Below, in pieces: positions 31,355-40,468 of a DNA stretch of 64,000 nucleotides. Under the pieces are notes generated by a model, which saw nothing but the letters and a program-made list of their open reading frames with translations, was not told the origin of the DNA and did no database searches. Source of the DNA: Rhizobium lusitanum. Its GTDB lineage: Bacteria > Pseudomonadota > Alphaproteobacteria > Rhizobiales > Rhizobiaceae. The stretch covers positions 2,496,001-2,560,000 of the forward strand of contig NZ_CP050308.1 of the NCBI RefSeq assembly GCF_014189535.1. The letters are read 5' to 3'. The translations under genes were made by a program, and so were the position numbers. Each line of letters starts with the position of its first letter. The stretch's first letter is position 1.

Positions 31355-32866
31355 CTATGCCTCGCCTATCCCGGCCTTCGCGCACCAGTCGCGCAAGGGG
31401 GCGAGCGCCTCATGCTCGAAAGCAATGGCGAGATAGCTGAGTGTGCGCGGCATATGCTTCAGGTAGCCGGGCTTGCCGTCGCGCTGCAATAGCCGCACCC
31501 AGAGGCCGGCAAGCTTGCAATTGCGCTGCGCCGACATGATCGCCCAGCTCTTCTGGAAGCCGGCTTCATTGAAATTGCCCTGCGCATGTCGAAGCGTGAG
31601 ATAGTCGGCCATCAGCTGGTCGTGCAGCGGACGCTCGATGGTGACGCGCGCATCCTGGACGATCGAAGCGAGGTCGTAGGCAGTCGGCCCGATCATCGCA
31701 TCCTGGAAATCGATGAGGCCGACGCGCTGGATGCCTTTTTCCTTTGCCCGCCAGATGAGGTTGGGCGAGTGGAAGTCGCGCAGCAACAGGCTCTTTTCGG
31801 CACCGTCCAGTTGATCGATCAGAGCGTCCCAGATCGCCAGATAGTCGGCGCGCTCTTCGTCGGTGGCGGGTGTGCCGCGTTTCCACGGCAGATGCCAGTC
31901 GATGAGCAACCGCGCTTCCATCTTCATGGCCGTGCGGTCGAAATCGGGGACGTGATGGATATGGTTCGGCGTGACCGGAATATCCCGTGGAATAGTCAGA
32001 CCGTGCAGATGCGCGAGACAGGCAACGCTGGCGCGATAGCGCTCGACAATCGGCCTGCCATCATCGTCGAGCACGCCGTCGGTGCCGAGATTCTCGATCA
32101 GCAGGATGCCCTTGTTGTAATCGACCGCAAAGACCTCCGGGGCGGCAAAGCCGTTTTTATGCAATTCATTGGCGATCGCCACGAAAGGATAGGCGTCTTC
32201 GGCCAGATGCGCGACCTTGGGATAGGGCTTGCCGTCGAGCACCGCCGGTCCCTCCGGCAGGCGCGGCCAGTCCATCAGGATCACTTGGCTGCCGCCGTCC
32301 TGCGGATAGATCGATTCATAGGCGCGCAGTGACGCATCGCCCGTCAGGAACCGGCGCTCGGCAGCCGCATAGCCGTTGGCATCGAGAAAAGCGCGGATCG
32401 CCAAAACGCGCTGGATGCGGGCCAATTGCTTGGCAGGCGCCGTTATCGTCGCCCGGCGCCCTTCGCCCTCGTGCTCCAGCTTGAGGTCGATGCGCTCTCT
32501 CGGCAGCTCGCTCTCGGCCATCTCCGGCCATTCCACCAGGCAGATGCCGGTTTGCAGCGCTTCGTCAAAGCCGAGTTCGGCCAGTTCGCTCGGATCGCCG
32601 AGGCGATAGAGGTCGAAATGCGAGACCGGAATGCGCAGCTCGTAGGATTGCACCAGCGTGAAAGTCGGGCTTGGCACGTCGAGTTCGGTGTCGTCGGCCA
32701 TGGCGCGCAGGAGGGCGCGGGCAAGCGACGATTTCCCGGCGCCGAGATCACCCGACAGCGCCACGCAGTCGCCGGCCCTTAGCGCCAGCGCCAAATCCTC
32801 GCCGACCCGGGTGGTCGCTGCGTCGTCTGCCAGGAAAAGGGAGATGCTGGTGTTTGCTGCTGTCAT
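31355..32866 (-). CDS. TsaE-AmgK fusion: tRNA t6A ATPase plus sugar 1-kinase
   Basis: The 503-residue protein joins two domains. Residues 1 to about 155 are TsaE, the ATPase of t6A37 tRNA modification, with Walker A SGDLGAGKSSLAR and SPTFTLVQSYE...FDLYRLGD. Residues about 170-503 are an aminoglycoside-phosphotransferase-type kinase of the AmgK group, with LLLRDFHSPNLIW (catalytic loop) and GLIDFQDAMIGP (metal-binding DFQD). The AmgK part probably phosphorylates MurNAc or GlcNAc at C1. ATG 32866 overlaps the divL stop (ATGA). The tsaE-amgK fusion beside a murU-like gene is common in rhizobia; the reason for coupling tRNA modification to wall recycling is unknown. Confidence 0.88.
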   Translation of the reverse strand: MTAANTSISLFLADDAATTRVGEDLALALRAGDCVALSGDLGAGKSSLARALLRAMADDTELDVPSPTFTLVQSYELRIPVSHFDLYRLGDPSELAELGFDEALQTGICLVEWPEMAESELPRERIDLKLEHEGEGRRATITAPAKQLARIQRVLAIRAFLDANGYAAAERRFLTGDASLRAYESIYPQDGGSQVILMDWPRLPEGPAVLDGKPYPKVAHLAEDAYPFVAIANELHKNGFAAPEVFAVDYNKGILLIENLGTDGVLDDDGRPIVERYRASVACLAHLHGLTIPRDIPVTPNHIHHVPDFDRTAMKMEARLLIDWHLPWKRGTPATDEERADYLAIWDALIDQLDGAEKSLLLRDFHSPNLIWRAKEKGIQRVGLIDFQDAMIGPTAYDLASIVQDARVTIERPLHDQLMADYLTLRHAQGNFNEAGFQKSWAIMSAQRNCKLAGLWVRLLQRDGKPGYLKHMPRTLSYLAIAFEHEALAPLRDWCAKAGIGEA

Positions 32867-35451
32867 TCTGCTGCGACGGAGTGCGGCGATTCGGCGGAAG
32901 GGATCCGGCAGTTGACCGTGGTTCCCTTGCCTGGCTGGCTTTCGATCGAGACATGGCCGTCATGCAGGCTGACGAAGCTTTCGACGATGGAGAGGCCGAG
33001 GCCCGCGCCGCTGCGTTTGCCGCCCTTGCCGTTGGAGGCAAAGCGTTTGAACACCGTGCGCATGATCTCTTCCGAAATGCCCGGACCCTTGTCGGCGACC
33101 GAGAAAACGAAATCAGTGCCGTCACGCGCGCATTTGAGCGCGATGGTCGATCCTTCAGGCGCGAAATTGGCGGCGTTGGTCAGAAGCTTGAGCAGGATCT
33201 GCTTCAGCCGCTGTTGATCGGCGACGACGGAGCCGAGATGGGCGGGGACGGTGATTTCCAGCGTCACGCCGCTTTCCTGCAGCCGGTCGGCGATCTGCAT
33301 CGACACTTCGTCGAGAAGGTCGTCGAGCGCAATCTCGGAATAGTTCAGCCGCATGATGCCGGCATCGACGGTCGCCAGATCGAGAATGTCGTTGACCAGC
33401 GTCAGGAGGACTGCGGACGAAGTGGAGATATGGTCGATATACTCCGCCTGCCGGTCGTTCAGGGAACCGATGCCGGGCGTTTTCAGGAGATCGGTGAAGC
33501 CGATGATGTTGGTCAGCGGCGAGCGCAGCTCGTAGGACACATGCTGGACGAAATCGTTCTTCAGCTCGTCGGCCTTCAGCAGCGCTTCGTTCTTTTCGGT
33601 GAGCGCCCGCTCGGCCCGCACGCTGTCGGTCTTGTTGACGAAGGTCAGCATGGTCTGCGCGTTCGGCAGCGGAATGACGGCATAGTCGAGGACGAGGTTG
33701 GAATAGAGCTCCAGCGTGCCCTGCGACGACGGACGTTCGTCGTCGAAGCTGGTGATCTGCTCGGCAAAGCGTTTCCAGCCATCCGGCCGGTCATAGGAGG
33801 GCGTGCAGGCTTCGGCCAGCGTCTGGATATGCGTGCCGGGCTTGGCCTGGATTTCGGTGATGTTCCACAGGATGCGGAACGCCGGGTTGGAGAGGCGAAT
33901 GCGGCCATCGGGGCCGAACACGGCCACACCTTCGGAGAGATGGTCGATGGTCTCGCCCTGCACCTTGACCAGCGTATTGTAGCGCGTTTCGAGATCGACC
34001 TGCTCGGTCAGGTTCTCGAACACCCAGGTGGCGCCGCCTTGCGGATGGGCGGTGGCGAAGACGCGGAGAATCTGGCCGTTCGGCAGGTGCCAGAGGTCGG
34101 TTTGCGTGTCGAGCGCGCGGTAGACGGAGAGCACGCCGTCTTTCCAGGTCTTCCAGTTCAGTTGCTCCGGCAGCTTCTTGGCGCTGCGCAACCGGTCCAA
34201 TAGCTCACTGTTGTCCGGCTTCTTCTCGAGGAAGGCGATATCGAATTCCCAGAGCTGAACGAAGGCCTGATTGTAGAATTGCAGCCGCCGGTCGCCGTCG
34301 AAGATCGCAACCGGTGTTGCCAGATGATCGAGCGTTTCGGCGTGGCTCTTCAGTGTACGTTCCAGCTCGGCGCGCACGGTCTCCGTTTCAGAAACGTCGA
34401 TGGCCATGCCGGCCGAACCGCTCGGCAACTTGACGTCGACGACGTCGAAGAAGGTGCGGTTGCCGTGAACGACGGTGGAAATCTTGTCGTGGAAGGGCGA
34501 TTCCGGTGTGGCGGAGGCGCGAATGCGCTCGCGGGCGATGGTGGTCAGGAATTCGCGGCTTTCGCGAATAGCCTCATCCGGCGACACGGCCTCGACCGCT
34601 TCGCCATAGGCGTGGTTGACCCAGGTGAGCTGGCCGTCGGCGTCGCGTTGCCAGACCGGCAGGTCGATGGCGTCGAGCAGGTTCTGGAAGGCGGAGATCG
34701 AAGTCATCAGCCGTTCGCGCTCGATCTTCAGCTCGGCCAGTTCGGCGCGCAGATTGTTGAGCGCGATGAAGCGGACGAAAGCGCGACCGCCGGAGATGCG
34801 GCCCTGCGCTTCCAATATCTCTTCGCGGTTCGTTTCGACCACGATGTCGAAGCTCTGGCCATTGCCGCGCAGCTTGTCGATCGCCTTTTCCAGCTCGCCG
34901 GCCGACCAGGATTTCAGCCAGCGGCCGAAAGCGAGAAACTCGTTGTCCTGCGGCGCGCCGGTCTCGACGGGGAGCTGGCCCAGCAGCTCCGGCCGTGCGT
35001 TTTGGCCGTCCCAGATGATAATGCGGCGGTTCTTGTCGGCGATCAGCGCCTGATATTGCGAGATGCGCTGGTTGGCATCGGAGAGCGCCGTGCGGATTTC
35101 GCGGCTCTCGCTCTCCAGATTGCCGCGCTGGCGGACCATCCATACGGTCGACAGCAGCGCCGCTGAAATCACGCCGATGATGACCGAAAACACGGCCATT
35201 TCGGAGGAGGTGAAGAGGCGGACTACCGTCGGCGAGGTCGAAATGGTCTGCGCAAGAACTGGACCCGCCAGGCCGGTTGCGATGCCGCCGAAAATGCTGA
35301 GGCGCAACAAGCGCGCCAACGAGGCCAATGGGCGGATATCCCTGCGCCGCTTCATCCACGGCAAAAGCATATTTGCGCCGCCCTGCCATCGCCGCGCGGA
35401 TGCCTTTTCGGGCATTGCCGACTCAAGCAGGTTGTCGTTCGCTTCAGACAT
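32863..35451 (-). CDS. divL: DivL-type cell-cycle pseudokinase
   Basis: The 862-residue protein has an N-terminal membrane region, PAS-like repeats (about residues 240-570), and a histidine-kinase core. The H-box reads HVSYELRSPLTNIIGF: tyrosine stands where the phospho-accepting histidine would be, the hallmark of Caulobacter DivL. The ATPase motifs are kept (LLTNAANFAPEG, DKGPGIS, GAGLGLSIVESF). DivL senses DivK and controls CckA, hence CtrA and asymmetric division. ATG 35451 (MSEANDN) was chosen over 35493. Its gene overlaps tsaE-amgK, so cell-cycle control and wall recycling share a transcript. Confidence 0.88.
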   Translation of the reverse strand: MSEANDNLLESAMPEKASARRWQGGANMLLPWMKRRRDIRPLASLARLLRLSIFGGIATGLAGPVLAQTISTSPTVVRLFTSSEMAVFSVIIGVISAALLSTVWMVRQRGNLESESREIRTALSDANQRISQYQALIADKNRRIIIWDGQNARPELLGQLPVETGAPQDNEFLAFGRWLKSWSAGELEKAIDKLRGNGQSFDIVVETNREEILEAQGRISGGRAFVRFIALNNLRAELAELKIERERLMTSISAFQNLLDAIDLPVWQRDADGQLTWVNHAYGEAVEAVSPDEAIRESREFLTTIARERIRASATPESPFHDKISTVVHGNRTFFDVVDVKLPSGSAGMAIDVSETETVRAELERTLKSHAETLDHLATPVAIFDGDRRLQFYNQAFVQLWEFDIAFLEKKPDNSELLDRLRSAKKLPEQLNWKTWKDGVLSVYRALDTQTDLWHLPNGQILRVFATAHPQGGATWVFENLTEQVDLETRYNTLVKVQGETIDHLSEGVAVFGPDGRIRLSNPAFRILWNITEIQAKPGTHIQTLAEACTPSYDRPDGWKRFAEQITSFDDERPSSQGTLELYSNLVLDYAVIPLPNAQTMLTFVNKTDSVRAERALTEKNEALLKADELKNDFVQHVSYELRSPLTNIIGFTDLLKTPGIGSLNDRQAEYIDHISTSSAVLLTLVNDILDLATVDAGIMRLNYSEIALDDLLDEVSMQIADRLQESGVTLEITVPAHLGSVVADQQRLKQILLKLLTNAANFAPEGSTIALKCARDGTDFVFSVADKGPGISEEIMRTVFKRFASNGKGGKRSGAGLGLSIVESFVSLHDGHVSIESQPGKGTTVNCRIPSAESPHSVAAE

Positions 35452-35591
35452 AAGCGGTCTGTCTCCGTCCCATAATGTGCCGCATCTCGACAAGACATCC
35501 CATTTTCATGGCTCCGGGCATGCCCCGGTTCGTCACGAATCAAGTCTAAAAACAATACCGCCTAAGGGAATCGTCGGGAAGGGAGTCGGCC

Positions 35592-35628
35592 AAAAAATAA
35601 GCCCCGGCATTTGTCAATGCCGGGGCCA
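35592..35628 (-). terminator. Rho-independent terminator after ahcY
   Basis: The stem GCCCCGGCAT / ATGCCGGGGC has a 6-nt loop and is followed by TTATTTTTTG on the minus strand, 31 bp past the ahcY stop. Confidence 0.9.
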
Positions 35629-35656
35629 CAAGATGTTGTGGATATAGATCGTAAGA

Positions 35657-37057
35657 TTAGTATCTGTAGTGGTCAGACTTGAACGGGCCCTGCGTTGAGA
35701 CGCCGATATACGCAGCCTGCTCGCCAGAAAGCTCGGTTAACTTCACGCCGAGCTTGCCAAGATGCAGGCGCGCAACCTTTTCGTCGAGATGCTTCGGCAG
35801 CACATAGACCTGGTTCTGGTATTGGTCGGGCTTGGTGAAGAGCTCGATCTGCGCCAGCGTCTGGTTGGTGAAGGAAGCCGACATGACGAAGGACGGATGG
35901 CCGGTGGCATTGCCGAGGTTCAAGAGGCGGCCTTCGGACAGAAGGATGATGCGGTTGCCCTTGGCGAACTCGATCAGGTCGACCTGCGGCTTGACGTTCG
36001 TCCACTTGAGGTTACGCAGTGCTGCAACCTGGATCTCGTTGTCGAAGTGGCCGATGTTGCCGACGATCGCCATGTCCTTCATCGCGCGCATATGGTCGAT
36101 GCGGATGACGTCCTTGTTGCCGGTGGTGGAGATGAAGATGTCGGCGCTGGAGACGACGTCTTCGAGCAGGACCACTTCATAGCCGTCCATCGCAGCCTGG
36201 AGCGCGCAGATCGGATCGACTTCCGTGACCTTGACGCGGGCGCCGGCGCCCGAGAGCGAGGCAGCCGAACCCTTGCCGACGTCGCCGTAGCCGCAGACGA
36301 CGGCGACCTTGCCGGCCATCATCACGTCGGTGGCGCGGCGGATGCCGTCGACCAGCGATTCCTTGCAGCCGTACTTGTTGTCGAACTTCGACTTGGTGAC
36401 TGAGTCGTTGACGTTGATCGCCGGGAAGGGCAGCAGGCCCTTCTGGCTGAGCTGGTACAGACGGTTGACGCCGGTGGTGGTTTCCTCGGTGACGCCCTTG
36501 ATGGCGTCGCGCTGCTTGGTGAACCAGCCCGGCGAAGCCGCCAGACGCTTCTTGATCTGTGCGAAGAGGATTTCTTCTTCTTCCGAATGCGGGTCGGAGA
36601 GGACATCCTCGCCGGCTTCGGCGCGGGCGCCGAGCAGGATGTACATGGTGGCGTCGCCACCATCGTCGAGGATCATGTTGGAGACGCCGCCGTCGGTCCA
36701 CTGGAAGATCTTGTCGGTGTAGATCCAGTAGTCTTCGAGGCTTTCACCCTTGATGGCGTAGACCGGAACGCCGGAAGCGGCGATCGCGGCGGCGGCATGG
36801 TCCTGGGTGGAGAAGATGTTGCACGAGGCCCAGCGAACCTGAGCGCCAAGGGCGACCAGCGTTTCGATGAGAACGGCGGTCTGGATCGTCATGTGCAGCG
36901 AGCCGGTGATGCGCGCGCCCTTGAGCGGCTGCGTTTCGCCGAATTCGGCGCGGCAGGACATCAGGCCCGGCATTTCGGTCTCGGCGATCGTGATTTCCTT
37001 GCGGCCGAAGTCGGCAAGGCCGATATCCGCGACGATGTAGTCGTTTTCAGTGCTCAT
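35657..37057 (-). CDS. ahcY: adenosylhomocysteinase
   Basis: AhcY splits S-adenosylhomocysteine to adenosine and homocysteine, clearing the product inhibitor of methyltransferases. The 466-residue protein has the NAD loop [13 protein letters not shown], the substrate region [13 protein letters not shown], and the C-terminal KSDHYRY, all standard. ATG 37057 (MSTENDYIV) was preferred to the longer frame from 37120. A palindromic operator candidate lies 129-158 bp upstream (37186-37215). Confidence 0.96.
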   Translation of the reverse strand: MSTENDYIVADIGLADFGRKEITIAETEMPGLMSCRAEFGETQPLKGARITGSLHMTIQTAVLIETLVALGAQVRWASCNIFSTQDHAAAAIAASGVPVYAIKGESLEDYWIYTDKIFQWTDGGVSNMILDDGGDATMYILLGARAEAGEDVLSDPHSEEEEILFAQIKKRLAASPGWFTKQRDAIKGVTEETTTGVNRLYQLSQKGLLPFPAINVNDSVTKSKFDNKYGCKESLVDGIRRATDVMMAGKVAVVCGYGDVGKGSAASLSGAGARVKVTEVDPICALQAAMDGYEVVLLEDVVSSADIFISTTGNKDVIRIDHMRAMKDMAIVGNIGHFDNEIQVAALRNLKWTNVKPQVDLIEFAKGNRIILLSEGRLLNLGNATGHPSFVMSASFTNQTLAQIELFTKPDQYQNQVYVLPKHLDEKVARLHLGKLGVKLTELSGEQAAYIGVSTQGPFKSDHYRY

Positions 37058-37185
37058 CAGAGGTCTCCAGCCTGAACGATGCAATCGCGCCTGGGCTAAC
37101 GCCTCGGCCGAATGCAACAAAATTGCACGCTGACAGCGTGGTAGGATGATGCCGTGTAGCAGGCTTCAGGCTGGAAATCAATAAT

Positions 37186-37215
37186 GATATAAAGAAGTCT
37201 TTATGTCTTTATATC
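37186..37215 (-). promoter_or_regulatory. palindromic operator candidate upstream of ahcY
   Basis: GATATAAAGA and TCTTTATATC form a perfect 10-bp inverted repeat separated by 10 bp. Inside it ATATAAAGA and TCTTTATGT form a second, nearly perfect inverted repeat. An ArsR-family SahR/SamR regulator is known to control SAM-cycle genes through AAAGA/TCTTT palindromes in proteobacteria, so this is a possible SahR-type site. No riboswitch structure was recognised here. Confidence 0.5.
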
Positions 37216-37243
37216 CCAATTCGTGAGACCAAGCAGCGAGTGC

Positions 37244-37522
37244 TTACATCTCTTCGCCGAACTTGTTGGCTACGAGTTGGTCCAGCGCCTCGAGCGCTTC
37301 TGTAGCCTGCTTACCGCTGGCGGTTACCAGCACGCTGCAGCCTGGGCTTGCGGCAAGCATCATCAGGCCCATGATCGAGTTGCCGCCTACCGTGGTCCCG
37401 TCCTTCGAGACGGTGATGGTGGCGTCGTAGGCTTCGACGGTTTGTACGAATTTGGCGGAGGCGCGGGCATGGAGGCCGCGCTTGTTGATGATCAGAAGTT
37501 CCCGGGAAAGCGCTGTTGTCAT
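37244..37522 (-). CDS. ptsH: HPr-like phosphocarrier protein (NPr type)
   Basis: The 92-residue protein has the HPr phospho-histidine in RGLHARAS (His18) and a regulatory serine in GGNSIMGLM (Ser49), the target of HprK. In alphaproteobacteria this HPr relays phosphate from EI-Ntr to EIIA proteins and is not coupled to sugar uptake. It lies beside EIIA and hprK, a conserved arrangement. Confidence 0.95.
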   Translation of the reverse strand: MTTALSRELLIINKRGLHARASAKFVQTVEAYDATITVSKDGTTVGGNSIMGLMMLAASPGCSVLVTASGKQATEALEALDQLVANKFGEEM

Positions 37523-37541
37523 AGGCGGGATGCTTGTCTCG

Positions 37542-37943
37542 TCATTTGCCGCTGAGTACGCGGCTGGCCACGTTGATGTATTTGCGCCCGGCCTCGGAAG
37601 CTTCGACCAGGGCCCGCTCCATGTTGTTGTCGCCGCGCACGCCTGCGAGCTTGATCAGCATCGGCAGGTTGACGCCGGCGATCACCTCGGTGTGGCCGCT
37701 ATTCATGACGGAGATCGCAAGATTGGAGGGGGTACCGCCGAACATGTCGGTCAGGATGATGACCCCATGCCCATCGTCAGCGCTGGTCACGGCCTGCAGG
37801 ATATCCTGCCGCCGCTTGTCCATGTCGTCTTCGGGACCAATCGATACCGTCTCTATGAACTTCTGCGGACCAACGACATGCTCGACCGCATGCCGAAACT
37901 CTTCAGCCAGCTTGCCATGAGTGACAAGCACAAGTCCGATCAT
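37542..37943 (-). CDS. manX: PTS EIIA, mannose/fructose family
   Basis: The 133-residue protein is an EIIA-Man-type domain: MIGLVLVTHGKLAEEF carries the phospho-acceptor His9, followed by DMFGGTPSNLAI. No EIIB, EIIC or EIID partner is nearby, so it acts as a regulator in the incomplete PTS of alphaproteobacteria. The ORF is open to 38009, but ATG 37943 gives the family N-terminus. The 152-bp gap to hprK contains no obvious signal. Confidence 0.92.
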   Translation of the reverse strand: MIGLVLVTHGKLAEEFRHAVEHVVGPQKFIETVSIGPEDDMDKRRQDILQAVTSADDGHGVIILTDMFGGTPSNLAISVMNSGHTEVIAGVNLPMLIKLAGVRGDNNMERALVEASEAGRKYINVASRVLSGK

Positions 37944-38095
37944 GATATTACTGCTCCCATCGCACACGCAAACAGGTGGGCCATATCGCAATGCAGCAAT
38001 GTCGTCCACCAGTGGGGGGACATCTTGGCGATGAAAAGACGAAGTGCAAGCTTAAAATACGATAATTGCGCGGTTGTAGAGGCGAGAATGGCCGA

Positions 38096-38548
38096 TTAAT
38101 CTAAATCCACAGCGATTTTTGCCATAATTACGGCGAGCGGATTAACCGATATTGCCGAGAGCCGGATCAGCGGCAGACAGATGGATCCGGTGACATCGAC
38201 CTGCTCATTCTCGGGCGGAAGCCGCTCCGCCGTTGCCGGATCGACAGGGCGTATGGCGAAATGCATTTCGGCCTCAGAAACATGCGCAAGCCGGACAATA
38301 CCGGTGTAGCGTATCTCCATCAGGCCGGCGATCGAAGGCGGGCATTCGGCGATGACGGCGCCGTCCCGACGCGTGATAAAAACCTGATCGTCGGCGACCA
38401 AAGCGGCGGCAAGGCCGAGCGGCTTGGCGGCGGCGAGGCAGGAAAGGGCAAGCGAGGATTTGCCGCTGCCCGAGGCCCCAAGAAACAGCAGGCCGGTCTT
38501 GCCGACGACGATCGCCGTTGCGTGGACGTTGGTCGTCTCGGTACTCAT
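38096..38548 (-). CDS. hprK: HPr kinase/phosphorylase, short alphaproteobacterial form
   Basis: The 150-residue protein holds only the C-terminal catalytic domain of HprK: Walker A FLGASGSGKSSLAL near residue 22, then LVADDQVFI. The N-terminal domain of the Gram-positive enzyme is absent, as usual in alphaproteobacteria, where it phosphorylates HPr on serine. Its ATG overlaps the stop of chvG, so chvI-chvG-hprK-EIIA-HPr form one conserved signalling locus. Confidence 0.92.
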   Translation of the reverse strand: MSTETTNVHATAIVVGKTGLLFLGASGSGKSSLALSCLAAAKPLGLAAALVADDQVFITRRDGAVIAECPPSIAGLMEIRYTGIVRLAHVSEAEMHFAIRPVDPATAERLPPENEQVDVTGSICLPLIRLSAISVNPLAVIMAKIAVDLD

Positions 38549-40380
38549 GCCGGTGTTTCGGCGGGCAGCGAGAGGATGAAGCGAGCGCCGAGCAGCGTCG
38601 TCCCGTCGGCATCGACGATGTTTTCGGCGCGCAGCGACCCGCCATGCGCCTCGGCGATCTGCCGGCTGATCGACAGGCCCAGACCCGAATTCTGACCGAA
38701 ATCTTCCACTTCCGGCCGGTCGGTATAGAAGCGCTCGAAGATGCGGTCGATATTTTCCGCCTGGATGCCCTGGCCGTTATCCTCGATATAGATGACGCAG
38801 CGCGTTCTCGTGCGCGTCAGCTTGACCGTGATCTTTCCCGTCTCCTTGGCAACGAAGGAGCGAGCGTTTTCAATGAGATTGGTAATGATCTGCCCGATGC
38901 GCAGGTCATGGCCGTTGGCGGTGAATTTGGTTTTCGCGCCGGGCTTGCGGTCGACGATATATTCTATTTCGACCGACTTCTTGCTGTGTCCGACCTGCCG
39001 GGAAATATCGATCATGTCGCGCAGCAGAACTTCGAGGTCGAGGGATTTCTCGTCCGAGCGGGCGAGTTCGGCATCGAGGCGCGATGCGTCGGAGATGTCG
39101 CTGATCAGCCGGTCGAGACGACGCACATCATGCTGGATCACGTCCATCAGCCGCTTCTTGGAGTCGTCGCTTTTGGCGAGCGGCAGCGTTTCGACGGCGC
39201 TGCGCAGCGATGTCAGCGGGTTCTTCAACTCGTGGCTGACGTCGGCGGCGAAACTTTCGATCGCGTCGATGCGGTCGTAAAGTGCCGTGGTCATTTCGCG
39301 CAGCGCGATCGACAGGTTACCGATTTCGTCCTGGCGGGCGGAGAAATCGGGGATCTCCTCGCGCTCCTTGGCGCCACGACGCACGCGGATCGCCGCGGCC
39401 GAAAGCCGGCGCAGCGGATTGGCGATCGTCGAGGACAAAAGCAGAGACAGGACGACGTTGACCAGCGTCGCCACGCCGAAGACGCGCATGATCGCCAGCC
39501 GCTCGGCATGGACGATCTTGTCGATGTCGCCGGCCTGGGTTGAGAGCAGCAGCACGCCGAGCACGGCGCGGAAACGCTGGATGGGAACGGCGACCGAGAC
39601 GATCAGCTCGCCCTTTTCCGTGGTACGCACGACAGCACCACGCACGCCGGTCAGCGCATTCATCACTTCCGGATAGATCGAGCCGTCGCCACCCGGCGCT
39701 TCCTTATAGACGGGCAGGTTGCCCGGTTGCAGCATCTTGTTGAGCAACCCGCTGAACCAGTCGGACCAGCTCTGCTTCTCGTCATCGACCGGCGGCAGGT
39801 CGTAGCGCAGCACCTGACCGCGCGAATAGAGATGGCGGCTGTCGAGCAGCAGGTTGGCGTCGGCGTCGAAGATGCGGGCGCGGGTGCGCGTCGGCGAGAT
39901 CAGCCGCGTCAGTACGGGCGCTACCTTTTCCGGGTCGATCGGGAATTCCAGGTCCTCGTCGTTCGGGACAGGCGTGATGCTCTGGCCGGCCTGGAGCTCC
40001 AGCAGCTTCTGCGGGTCGATGGTGATGGAGTTGGTGTCAACGGAGGCGGACGCAGAGACGGCGCCGGCGATGATTTCGCCCTGGGTCAGCAGGCTTTCGA
40101 CACGGGCGTCGATCAGCCCTTCGCGGAATTGATTGAGATAGAGGATGCCGCCGACGAGAACGACGAGGGCGGCCAGATTGAAAAACAGGATGCGCCGGGT
40201 CAGGCTCGAAAAGACGGCATTGCCGAAGATGCGGCGGATCAGCGTGAAAGGATGAGTCCATCGACGGCGGGCGGCTCTGGCACCGCTCGGGTTTTCTGCG
40301 TCGTCGATATCTCTGTGCTGCACCAGCTGTGCCAAGCCAACGGCCCTTTCGAAGAGCGGGATCGTCGATCCCGCCCGCAT
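38545..40380 (-). CDS. chvG: sensor histidine kinase ChvG/ExoS
   Basis: ChvG senses acid or host conditions and signals to ChvI to set succinoglycan, motility and virulence genes. The 611-residue kinase has one N-terminal transmembrane segment (about residues 62-84), a periplasmic sensor region (about 85-290), a second segment near 295-320, a HAMP domain, and the kinase core with DVSHELKNPLTSLRSA (phospho-histidine) and G boxes DNGQGI and GLGLSI. A RIME-like palindrome separates it from chvI. Confidence 0.94.
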   Translation of the reverse strand: MRAGSTIPLFERAVGLAQLVQHRDIDDAENPSGARAARRRWTHPFTLIRRIFGNAVFSSLTRRILFFNLAALVVLVGGILYLNQFREGLIDARVESLLTQGEIIAGAVSASASVDTNSITIDPQKLLELQAGQSITPVPNDEDLEFPIDPEKVAPVLTRLISPTRTRARIFDADANLLLDSRHLYSRGQVLRYDLPPVDDEKQSWSDWFSGLLNKMLQPGNLPVYKEAPGGDGSIYPEVMNALTGVRGAVVRTTEKGELIVSVAVPIQRFRAVLGVLLLSTQAGDIDKIVHAERLAIMRVFGVATLVNVVLSLLLSSTIANPLRRLSAAAIRVRRGAKEREEIPDFSARQDEIGNLSIALREMTTALYDRIDAIESFAADVSHELKNPLTSLRSAVETLPLAKSDDSKKRLMDVIQHDVRRLDRLISDISDASRLDAELARSDEKSLDLEVLLRDMIDISRQVGHSKKSVEIEYIVDRKPGAKTKFTANGHDLRIGQIITNLIENARSFVAKETGKITVKLTRTRTRCVIYIEDNGQGIQAENIDRIFERFYTDRPEVEDFGQNSGLGLSISRQIAEAHGGSLRAENIVDADGTTLLGARFILSLPAETPA

Positions 40381-40423
40381 GCTCTTATTCCATTGTCCGC
40401 CGCATGGTCTAGTTAGCTATTCG

Positions 40424-40468
40424 AGCATGATGCCGAAAGTGTAAGCGGTTTCCGGACGACATCCGGCT
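40424..40468. repeat. RIME-like intergenic palindrome between chvI and chvG
   Basis: A 45-bp element runs from AGCATGATGCCGAAAG to GACATCCGGCT and has the GTGTAAGCGGTTTCCGG core. It ends directly at the chvI stop codon. Its arms are partly degenerate compared with 47833-47877. Confidence 0.75.

Noticed and set aside
37058-37243. SAH or SAM riboswitch upstream of ahcY
   Set aside because: I could not trace a conserved riboswitch core or matching stems; the clear signal is the palindromic operator candidate instead.
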